From Bacteroidota bacterium (GTDB lineage: Bacteria; Bacteroidota; Bacteroidia; Bacteroidales; Prolixibacteraceae), in assembly GCA_030695265.1 (NCBI GenBank), contig JAUYTA010001069.1:1-6591 (forward strand): a DNA stretch of 6,591 nucleotides. The letters run 5' to 3'. Made by a program: the position numbers and the translations under genes. This document shows, piece after piece, positions 1 to 6,041 of the stretch. The notes below the pieces were generated by a model that did no database searches, was not told the DNA's origin, and worked only from the letters and a program-made list of their open reading frames with translations. Within the stretch, counting starts at the first letter, position 1; each line of letters begins with the position of its first letter.

Positions 1-1
1 T

Positions 2-244
2 TATGGTATCCCGGATGCTGATAGTGATATTGATCTGTATATTGTTACAAAAGAAAATATCATTCCTGAAACTTTTGAAGAAAACTTACAGATCAAAAAA
101 AGGGTTTATCAGGCACTGGACAAATTCAGAAAAAAATATGCTTCGGATATAATTGTTCATACAATGCCCGTTCACCAAAGATTCATTGAATTGGGAAGTT
201 CATTCTCCAAAGAAATCATGCAAAAAGGAATTATTCTGATTTAA
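2..244 (+). CDS. MNT-type nucleotidyltransferase domain protein, C-terminal part (antitoxin-like)
   Basis: Only the last 80 residues are in the window; the 5' end lies before base 1. The visible part opens with YGIPDADSDIDLYIV, the second half of the polymerase-beta-type nucleotidyltransferase signature. The two metal-binding Asp are residues 9 and 11 of the visible fragment, and a plausible third carboxylate is Asp49 in SDIIVHT. The domain ends with a normal stop at 242-244, so this part looks intact. In the known MntA/HepT systems the MNT protein is the antitoxin and modifies a HEPN ribonuclease toxin with AMP. The HEPN-like start 6 bp downstream supports that pairing, but the partner is truncated, so the present role is uncertain. 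An antitoxin that outlived its toxin, or a standalone nucleotidyltransferase, are both possible. The domain call is firm; the function is inferred. Confidence 0.82.
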   Translation, partial: YGIPDADSDIDLYIVTKENIIPETFEENLQIKKRVYQALDKFRKKYASDIIVHTMPVHQRFIELGSSFSKEIMQKGIILI

Positions 245-250
245 AATGTC

Positions 251-340
251 ATGAAACAAATTACCAAAGAATGGCTCGAAGCTGCCAGTTTAGAATTACT
301 TATTCACCGAAACCTGATTTCGCAAAATGAATTGTTTTGA
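251..340 (+). pseudogene. HEPN-domain protein, truncated after 29 codons
   Basis: The reading frame starts with ATG at 251, 6 bp after the nucleotidyltransferase stop, and gives MKQITKEWLEAASLELL before ending at TGA 338-340. This opening resembles the first helix of HEPN-domain proteins encoded next to MNT nucleotidyltransferases. Intact members run to roughly 120-140 residues and carry a His-containing helix, then the Rx4-6H ribonuclease motif. None of that is present here or in the other two frames up to base 470. The downstream DNA does not look like a simple frameshift remnant, because the +1 frame gives only a short unrelated peptide that stops at 381-383. A deletion or insertion that replaced the rest of the gene is the best explanation. 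The fragment should have no toxin activity. Alternative: a short genuine peptide, which is less likely given the family resemblance. Confidence 0.6.
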
Positions 341-361
341 AACCTTATTTTCCAAAGAAAC

Positions 362-465
362 CTTAGTAGAAATAATGGAATAGGAAGCTTCAACCTTATT
401 ACCTAATTGATTTACAAATAGAGAATAAGGTTGAAAAAATAGGTTTAATTATGATTCCTACTAAG
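362..465. repeat. 104-bp imperfect long hairpin (possible MITE-like element or structured RNA)
   Basis: The left arm (362-400) and right arm (424-465) are reverse complements in two perfect blocks. The outer block is CTTAGTAG at 362-369 against CTACTAAG at 458-465 (8 bp). The inner block is TTCAACCTTATT at 389-400 against AATAAGGTTGAA at 424-435 (12 bp). An AT-rich middle section pairs imperfectly, and the loop is 23 nt (401-423). The element begins about 20 bp after the truncated HEPN frame. No flanking target-site duplication is visible. No T tract follows on the + strand, and the loop is long, so it is a poor intrinsic terminator. A degraded miniature inverted-repeat element is one reading and a transcribed structured RNA another. 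Confidence 0.5.
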
Positions 466-670
466 TCCCACACGGTCTTGGAACCGAACATCAAAATAAA
501 TAACTTGAATCACCCCAAAGGCAGGAATTACTGTCACCGCTACGCGGCTTTCTTGCATCCCGCATCATTCGCTCTACCATACTGTCACCGCTAACACGCC
601 TATTCAGGTGCATCGCACCGAAAGTATGGTAGGGTTTAGTCCGGATTATCCACAAACCTGCCCGTACAGT
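466..670. other. Gene-free convergent intergenic stretch with palindrome cluster
   Basis: Together with the hairpin before it, this completes about 330 bp without a gene between the converging HEPN remnant and the sensor kinase. Bases 466-528 show nothing distinctive. Bases 529-632 hold a GC-richer cluster of short repeats and palindromes, listed separately. Bases 633-670 are unremarkable and lead into the kinase stop codon. There is no convincing intrinsic terminator for the kinase here, because none of the stems is followed by a T tract on the - strand. Confidence 0.5.
529..632. repeat. REP-like cluster: 14-bp direct repeat plus three nested palindromes
   Basis: TACTGTCACCGCTA occurs twice, at 529-542 and 580-593, 51 bp apart. 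The first copy runs into the small hairpin CCGC-TAC-GCGG (537-547). The second lies between the arms of a 10-bp inverted repeat, CTACCATACT (574-583) and AGTATGGTAG (623-632). Inside those arms is a further hairpin, GGTGC-ATC-GCACC (607-619). Short stems, GC-rich palindromes and an intergenic position between converging genes fit REP-type elements. Membership of a genome-wide family cannot be shown from one locus. Confidence 0.5.
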
Positions 671-3600
671 TTAAAGTCGAAGGTGCGGGAGAGTTGGCTG
701 CTGTTGAAATTTCATCAATGGAAGTGTGAAATAAAAGGTGCTACCTTTGCCCTTGATACTCTCTACGCCAATTGCACCGCCATGTTTGGTTACAAATTCT
801 TTGACAAGAATTAGCCCCATTCCTGTACCAGACTCATTATTAGTACCATAGGTACTGGTGTGTTTGTCAATTTTAAACAAATGTTCCTGAATATCAGGGC
901 TAAGGCCAACACCGTTGTCGGTAACTTTTACAATTGCAAATTTTTCCATTGTTTCGGCAAATAGATGCACTTTGCCTCCAGTGTTGGTGAATTTAATTGC
1001 ATTGCTTATGAGGTTGCGCATGATGGCATCGAGCATATTTCTGTCGGCATAAACCACCAATTCAATTTCAGGAAATGTAAAGCCCAATTCAATGTTTTTA
1101 GCATTGGCCGTCTCTTTGAACAAACCAATTGCATTGCTGAAAGTATCCTTCAGTACAATTTTCTGAGGCTTAAATTCAATAAGCCCACTTTGCGACCTCG
1201 ACCATTGCAAAAGGTTGTCCAACAGCTCGTAAAGGTTTTTAGCCGAGGTATTTATTAGATTAACAACCTCAAGTTTTCTTTCATCGTCCCATTCTTTAAA
1301 GTTTTCTTCGAGCAAATCGGAGAAACCAAGAACTGCGTTAAATGGATTTTTAATGTCGTGTGCAATAATTGAAAAGAATTTGTCCTTCGTGGCATTAAGT
1401 TCATGCAATTCACTGTTCACTTTTATCAGCGACTCTTTTTGCGCCAATAATTCGACACTCTGCACTTCTATTTGTTCCTGCCGTTCTTCAAGCAACGAAT
1501 TGGTTTTATTCAGTTCTTCAGCCTGATTTGTCAAAATTGAGTTCATTTTCTGCAAGTCAGAAGTTTTCTGATCTACTAATTTTTCGAGCAGAATTTTCTG
1601 AGTATTAAAATATCGGAGTCTCGAGTAAAAAATGGAACCAATAATGAAGATAAATGATAGTAATGCAATTGTCCTGAACCACCATGTTCTCCACCAGGGC
1701 GGGAGAATTATTATTTTTATTGAAGTACCTTCTTCGTTCCAAACACCATCGTTGTTGGAGGCTTTTACCCGGAAGGTATATTCACCAGGATCAAGATTGG
1801 TATAATTGGCTTCACGTCTGGCACCGCATTTAATCCATTCAATATCAAAGCCTTCCATCATATATGCATAACTATTTTTTTCCGGGGCTGTAAAGTCCAG
1901 CGCAATAAATTCGAATGTAAAGTAATTTTCCCTATAAGATAATATCAATTCGTGGGTTTCAGTTATATCATTTACCAACAGAACCCGTCCACTGAATTGT
2001 TCATTTATCATAACCGGTTTGTTGAATATCTTCAAACCGGTTATAACTACAGGAGCCTTATTCTGGTTTTGATTATTTATTATACGGTCGGGATAAAACG
2101 AATTAAAACCATCGGGGCCACCAAAAAACATTTCACCGTCTTTGGTTTTTATCGCCCAACTTTTTAAACTCGTGTTTTGCAAACCATCCTTTTGGTCAAA
2201 AACAACGACCACTTTTGTTTCCGGATTAAACTTTACAAGGCCTTTGTCAGTTGCCAGCCATAAATTATTTAGGTCATCAACTAGGATAGAAGTTACTGAA
2301 TTCCCGGGAAAACCATCTTTTGTTGAATAATTCGTGTATTTGCCCGTCGCCAATTCCAGCTTGTCAATACCCGATCCGTATGTGCCAAACCACAAATTAC
2401 CTTTATTGTCTTCTTTTACACAATAAACATCATTGCTGCTGAGACTATTCCTGTTTTCACGATGTACCAAATTTCGGAATTTAATATCAGGTGGTGGTTC
2501 TGAAAAATCATATGCCTTCAAATCAATTATACTTACTCCCTGATTACCTGTAATATAAAGGTTTTGATTACGGTCTTCATATATTTGCCTGATTGAATTA
2601 TTGCATAAACTGGTTGAATCACCTTCGGCTGATGTATAATGATAAAAGCGTCCTGTTTTTCGGTCAAACAATTCAAGCCCAGCATTTAGCGTACCTACCC
2701 ACACGTTATTTTTACTATCTTCAAAAACATACCAAACATTTCTATCAGAAATTGAATTTGGGTTGGACGGATCAGGATAAAACGCATCAAATTTGCCATT
2801 TTTCATTCTGGCCAATCCACCATGATAAGTACCCATCCACAAGGTACCCTCATGGTCTTCGCAAATTGATATTACAGCATTGCTGCTTAACGAATTGAGA
2901 TCAGAAGGATTGTCTTTGTAATGTGAAAATTCACCCGTTTTCCGATCAAGTTTATTTAAACCTCCCCCGTCAGTTCCTATCCAGACTTCACCTGTTTTAC
3001 TTTCAGCGAAACTAAGGGTATTATTAATACTTAGTTTGCCAGGAATATTCGGGTTACTAAAATACCGTTTGAATTTTAATTTGCCGGGACTGTATTTATT
3101 TATTCCAATAATTCCGCCCACCCACATTGATCCGGTTTTATCCTGATAAATACAATTTATTTTATTCGTATTTAGAGAATATGGATCAAACTTGTCTGAC
3201 CGACTATAGCTAAATCGTCCTGTCTTTTTATTAAATATGCTTAGACCTTCTGAATTTCTGTCACCAATCCAGATTAATCCATCTCTATCTTCAGCAAGAG
3301 CCGATAAAACTCTGCCTTTTGGACCTGTATGTGTGCCGTTTGGTTTGTATAACCTGAAATCATTTTTTCTTCTGTCCCAAACCAACAATCCGTTATCTTC
3401 AATGCTTATAAAAAAATTACCGGCACTATCTTTTAATAAACCTTTACTTTTATTGCTGAAATTCTCAGCTTCCGGATGGTTGATTTGTTTTGAAAGAAAT
3501 ATATTTTGTTGATTATTAAAATAGAAAAGCTTATTGCTGTGGCTTGCTACCCAAATCATATTCTTCTCATCCTCAATAAATGAAAATACATTGTTTTTTA

Positions 3601-4165
3601 ATGTCGGATCAACATCATCCTCCTCCAGCAAATACAATTCTGCATCAATAATGGCATTGAAAATGAGCGGATTGTCATATATCTTAAACCGAAAAACTCC
3701 CATACCTGGTGATGAAGCCCATAAAAACCCTTTGCTATCAATAATACATGCATTCAGGAAAAAATTATTTACAATTACTCCGTTTACCCGTATTGCCTTT
3801 CTTGAAAAGCTATCCTTTTTTCTATCATAAACACAGAAGCCATTGCTCGTCATTACCCAGATATTGGCCAACGAATCTTCAACCAAAACAGTTGCACCGC
3901 TACCGGGAATAGAGGTAGTATCTTTGATATCAGAATAATATGTTTTAAATGTGATGCCGTCAAAACGGTTTAAACCGTTGGCAGTCCCAATCCAGATAAA
4001 CCCTTTGCTATCATGTAAAAATGCATTGATATAACCATTCGACAATCCATCGTTGGTCGTATATTGGTCGAATTCAATATTGTCTGACTGGCCGAATGAA
4101 TTGGCGGAAATAAGAAATAAAAACAAAAAATAAAGTAATAACAACTGACGCTTTCCCTGCCGCAT
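671..4165 (-). CDS. Periplasmic-sensing histidine kinase with 14-blade Reg_prop sensor (HTCS-like, no receiver or output domain)
   Basis: An 1164-residue inner-membrane sensor kinase. Residues 1-25 form a signal peptide (basic start, Leu/Phe-rich core, SANSFGQ). Fourteen Reg_prop-type blades follow with D-x-x-G-x-x-W-x-G motifs; the Trp or aromatic positions run from W58 to F680 at about 44-56 residue spacing, consistent with two seven-bladed propellers. A Y_Y_Y domain covers about 735-822 and a transmembrane helix about 829-848. A coiled coil spans about 855-925. HisKA contains FSIIAHDIKNP with His936 as phosphoacceptor. HATPase has the N box (NLISNAIKF, 1051-1059), G1 (DNGVGL, from 1083) and G2 (GTGMG, 1113-1117). 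All catalytic motifs look intact. Classical Bacteroides HTCS proteins continue into receiver and AraC domains; this one stops after HATPase with a short tail, so it must signal to a separate regulator, and none is in the window. Ligand unknown; glycans are typical for relatives. A weak AGGGA precedes the ATG. Confidence 0.93.
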   Translation of the reverse strand: MRQGKRQLLLLYFLFLFLISANSFGQSDNIEFDQYTTNDGLSNGYINAFLHDSKGFIWIGTANGLNRFDGITFKTYYSDIKDTTSIPGSGATVLVEDSLANIWVMTSNGFCVYDRKKDSFSRKAIRVNGVIVNNFFLNACIIDSKGFLWASSPGMGVFRFKIYDNPLIFNAIIDAELYLLEEDDVDPTLKNNVFSFIEDEKNMIWVASHSNKLFYFNNQQNIFLSKQINHPEAENFSNKSKGLLKDSAGNFFISIEDNGLLVWDRRKNDFRLYKPNGTHTGPKGRVLSALAEDRDGLIWIGDRNSEGLSIFNKKTGRFSYSRSDKFDPYSLNTNKINCIYQDKTGSMWVGGIIGINKYSPGKLKFKRYFSNPNIPGKLSINNTLSFAESKTGEVWIGTDGGGLNKLDRKTGEFSHYKDNPSDLNSLSSNAVISICEDHEGTLWMGTYHGGLARMKNGKFDAFYPDPSNPNSISDRNVWYVFEDSKNNVWVGTLNAGLELFDRKTGRFYHYTSAEGDSTSLCNNSIRQIYEDRNQNLYITGNQGVSIIDLKAYDFSEPPPDIKFRNLVHRENRNSLSSNDVYCVKEDNKGNLWFGTYGSGIDKLELATGKYTNYSTKDGFPGNSVTSILVDDLNNLWLATDKGLVKFNPETKVVVVFDQKDGLQNTSLKSWAIKTKDGEMFFGGPDGFNSFYPDRIINNQNQNKAPVVITGLKIFNKPVMINEQFSGRVLLVNDITETHELILSYRENYFTFEFIALDFTAPEKNSYAYMMEGFDIEWIKCGARREANYTNLDPGEYTFRVKASNNDGVWNEEGTSIKIIILPPWWRTWWFRTIALLSFIFIIGSIFYSRLRYFNTQKILLEKLVDQKTSDLQKMNSILTNQAEELNKTNSLLEERQEQIEVQSVELLAQKESLIKVNSELHELNATKDKFFSIIAHDIKNPFNAVLGFSDLLEENFKEWDDERKLEVVNLINTSAKNLYELLDNLLQWSRSQSGLIEFKPQKIVLKDTFSNAIGLFKETANAKNIELGFTFPEIELVVYADRNMLDAIMRNLISNAIKFTNTGGKVHLFAETMEKFAIVKVTDNGVGLSPDIQEHLFKIDKHTSTYGTNNESGTGMGLILVKEFVTKHGGAIGVESIKGKGSTFYFTLPLMKFQQQPTLPHLRL

Positions 4166-4245
4166 GATTTCCCTAATATAATTCAGTTCCCGGATATTTA
4201 TTAATTTTTGTTGAAGTTATAAAAAAATGATTGAATAGTACGAAT

Positions 4246-4272
4246 TTTTATGCGATGAGTATTTTATGCGAT
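4246..4272. promoter_or_regulatory. Tandem 11-bp direct repeat upstream of the sensor kinase, possible regulator site
   Basis: TTTTATGCGAT occurs exactly twice, at 4246-4256 and 4262-4272, with a period of 16 bp and a 5-bp gap. It lies 81-107 bp upstream of the kinase start, between that gene and the dodecin terminator. Read on the kinase strand the unit is ATCGCATAAAA. Tandem direct repeats of this size are typical binding sites for response regulators, so autoregulation of the kinase gene is plausible. No convincing Bacteroidota TAnnTTTG promoter was found to anchor it. Confidence 0.4.
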
Positions 4273-4284
4273 ACAAAGCGTTAA

Positions 4285-4326
4285 AACAAACAGGACGAAC
4301 CCATTTTCGGGCTCGTCCTGTTTGTT
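4285..4326 (-). terminator. Intrinsic terminator of the dodecin gene
   Basis: An 18-bp stem (arms 4285-4302 and 4309-4326) with a 6-nt loop (4303-4308) starts 23 bp beyond the dodecin stop. As - strand RNA the single imperfect position is a G-U wobble, and the 3' arm runs into UUUGUUUU. As + strand RNA the same position is an A-C mismatch and the tail begins AA. The structure therefore terminates leftward transcription from dodecin and separates it from the kinase gene. Confidence 0.85.
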
Positions 4327-4349
4327 AATTTCTAATCAGCTAATCTGTT

Positions 4350-4565
4350 TTAGTGGTGACCTTCAAATTTGAAAGATACCTTCAGTTTAGTGCGATAGCT
4401 TTCAATCTTGCCATCTTTAATGGTCATGTCCATTGCACTAACTTCAGCAATACGAAGTTCGCGCAAAGATTCGGAAGCTTTGGAAATAGCGTTTTGTGCA
4501 GCTTTTTCCCATGATTCGTTGCTTGAACCAACCAATTCAATAATCTTGTAAACACTGTTTGGCAT
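4350..4565 (-). CDS. Dodecin family protein (small flavin-binding-type fold)
   Basis: A 71-residue protein of the usual dodecin length. It has the family start SVYKIIELVGSSNESWEKAA, a single helix (about 17-36), then the AEV strand (40-42) and the closing strands YRTKLKVSFKFE (57-68). Dodecins assemble into hollow 12-mers in the cytoplasm and store or buffer flavins. In the Halobacterium and Thermus proteins a Trp just before the xEV strand stacks on the flavin; here that position is Ile39 in RIAEV. The Gln of the later YQ motif is Arg58. This places it in the widespread Trp-less bacterial subgroup, whose ligand is less certain. The start is fixed by a strong AAAGGAGA seven bases upstream. 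The gene is monocistronic on the evidence of the terminator that follows it. Family assignment is firm; flavin binding is not assured. Confidence 0.92.
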   Translation of the reverse strand: MPNSVYKIIELVGSSNESWEKAAQNAISKASESLRELRIAEVSAMDMTIKDGKIESYRTKLKVSFKFEGHH

Positions 4566-4572
4566 AATGTGG

Positions 4573-4580
4573 TCTCCTTT
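4573..4580 (-). promoter_or_regulatory. Strong Shine-Dalgarno of the dodecin gene
   Basis: AAAGGAGA on the - strand ends seven bases before the ATG at 4565. It fixes the dodecin start and is much stronger than the upstream sequences of the other genes here, which fits a highly translated small protein. Confidence 0.75.
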
Positions 4581-4684
4581 CGTTTTGTGATTTACTCCAT
4601 TAACATCAAAGTCAGGTGTATGGTTTCAAAAAATCACCTGTTTGACAATAGGTTTCGGTGATTGGATAAGGAAATAATTAGATT

Positions 4685-5875
4685 TTAAAACAAATCAGTC
4701 GGATTGGTTTGCAAAAATTGCGACACTGGCAATCCACTTGCACCGATTAGAAATACTTTACATTGGGGAAATTTCTTTTTAAATGCTTCCATTCCCGAAA
4801 TTTGTGCTCTTGCTCCGCTTTTTACTTCAATGGCAATCACTTTTCCACGGTATTGCAGAACAAAATCGACTTCATCGTTATGATCCCGCCAATAATGTAC
4901 AGTGAAATATCCGGCTCTCGAACTATTAATTAAATGAGCGCCAACGGCAGATTCAACCCATCGACCCCATAAGTCAGGTTTCATTTTTACCTCCTGAAAA
5001 GTCAAGTCATTCTGAGCTGACATCAGCGCCGTGTTATAAACCTGAAATTTAGGACTTGAAGATCGTTGCCTGATTAAATCAGGGCTATATTTCTCGATGC
5101 CGTTTAATAAGCCAGCCGTATCAAGCAGATTTAAATAATTAGATAATGTTGTTGTATTGCCAGCATCCAGAAGTTGTCCCAGAATTTTATTAAAAGACAA
5201 AATTTGTCCGGAATACTGACATCCTAAAACAAAAAGCCTTCTCATCAGGGCGGGTTTATCTACTCTGGTCAACATTAAGATATCGCGTGAAATACTTGCT
5301 TCGATTAATGAATCCAATACATATTGCTTCCATCTATTTTCATCCTTAATCATTGATGCAGCTCCAGGATAACCACCGAACCAAATAAACTGGTCAATAT
5401 CGTATCCAAAAGCTTCTTGCATCTCACTGAATGACCAATGCCCCATGTAGGTTGTTTCGTACCTGCCTGCGAGTGATTCTGTAAGCCCTTGCTGCAAGAG
5501 GATTCTGGATGAACCTAAAAGTACAACTTTCAACCCGGTTCCATTCATCGTATCCAAATCCCATTCCCGTTTAACTACCTCGCTCCAATTTTCAATTTTT
5601 TGGATCTCATCAAAAATCAAAAGGCCCTCATTTTTTTCTGATTGTTTAATGATCAAACGGGCAATTTCCCATTGCTGACTTATCCAAATTTGTTGATCTG
5701 AAGATACTCCATCCGCTGACATATAATGCGATGGCATGTCTGTTTCCTTCAAAACCTGTACAATCATGGTAGTCTTTCCAACCTGACGTGGTCCAAATAC
5801 TACCTGAACAAATTGTCGTTTTTCGTCTACTAAACGATTCAGCAACAAACTCTTATGACTTCTTTCAAAATTCAT
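4685..5875 (-). CDS. AAA family ATPase with DUF4143 / PD-(D/E)xK-like C-terminal domain
   Basis: A 396-residue cytoplasmic protein of the usual length for this family (COG1373-like). The N-terminal P-loop domain has Walker A GPRQVGKTT (28-36), Walker B LLIFDEIQK with Asp89-Glu90, a sensor-like LLGSS (119-123), and the LAGRYE box with Arg138 that is typical of the family. A winged-helix-like middle region (about 205-260, containing TTLSNYLNLLDTAGLL) leads into DUF4143. Near the end, DEVDFVL (334-340) and AIEVKSG (348-354) form a PD-(D/E)xK-like arrangement (Glu335, Asp337, Glu350, Lys352). All key motifs are intact. The biological role of the family is not established; members are common, patchily distributed and often found near mobile or defence genes. 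The start at 5875 follows tandem palindromes and has no good ribosome binding site. No downstream terminator with a T tract was found before dodecin. Confidence 0.92.
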   Translation of the reverse strand: MNFERSHKSLLLNRLVDEKRQFVQVVFGPRQVGKTTMIVQVLKETDMPSHYMSADGVSSDQQIWISQQWEIARLIIKQSEKNEGLLIFDEIQKIENWSEVVKREWDLDTMNGTGLKVVLLGSSRILLQQGLTESLAGRYETTYMGHWSFSEMQEAFGYDIDQFIWFGGYPGAASMIKDENRWKQYVLDSLIEASISRDILMLTRVDKPALMRRLFVLGCQYSGQILSFNKILGQLLDAGNTTTLSNYLNLLDTAGLLNGIEKYSPDLIRQRSSSPKFQVYNTALMSAQNDLTFQEVKMKPDLWGRWVESAVGAHLINSSRAGYFTVHYWRDHNDEVDFVLQYRGKVIAIEVKSGARAQISGMEAFKKKFPQCKVFLIGASGLPVSQFLQTNPTDLF

Positions 5876-5884
5876 ATTCCCATT

Positions 5885-5924
5885 TACTCAATGTACTGAG
5901 TAAAATTACTCAATGCATTGAGAA
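5885..5924. promoter_or_regulatory. Twin palindromic operators between the ATPase gene and the divergent gene
   Basis: Two 18-bp palindromic sites share the half TACTCAATG. Site 1 (5885-5902) has arms TACTCA and TGAGTA. Site 2 (5907-5924) contains the perfect 14-bp palindrome CTCAATGCATTGAG (5909-5922). Their centres are 22 bp apart, about two helical turns, so two dimers could bind on the same face of the DNA. They lie 10-49 bp upstream of the ATPase start and about 118-157 bp upstream of the divergent gene. This suggests a repressor site for the ATPase and possibly for both genes. No candidate regulator is in the window. Confidence 0.6.
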
Positions 5925-6041
5925 AAACAAATTAAATTACAAAACCGGGAAAAAGCATAATTGGAGCAAAAAAGAAAATTCGTAACGCTCTTTTTTCTAT
6001 TTTTATCACTTCAAAAATTCACTCAAATACCCTATAATTTC

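Noticed and set aside
327..383. Short + strand frame (MNCFETLFSKETLVEIME) after the HEPN remnant
   Set aside because: Eighteen codons with no HEPN resemblance; it could be the tail of another gene brought in by rearrangement but cannot be supported.
362..465. Hairpin as an intrinsic terminator for the MNT/HEPN genes
   Set aside because: The 23-nt loop, AT-rich imperfect middle and lack of a following T tract argue against it.
520..640. Integron attC-like recombination site
   Set aside because: There is a CTAAC-like core and nested inverted repeats, but no GTTRRRY partner in the right place and no cassette organisation.
608..814. Open frame of 68 codons on the + strand overlapping the kinase 3' end
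   Set aside because: It begins inside the palindrome cluster, runs antisense through the kinase HATPase region and resembles no family; it is a shadow of the kinase gene.
4613..4640. CAGGTG/CACCTG inverted repeat upstream of dodecin
   Set aside because: Only 6 bp arms separated by 16 nt, with no T tract; weak as a terminator or operator and possible by chance.
4590..4640. Bacteroidota-type promoter (TAnnTTTG) for dodecin
   Set aside because: TGACTTTG on the - strand is one base off the -7 consensus, but no TTG element lies at the usual distance.
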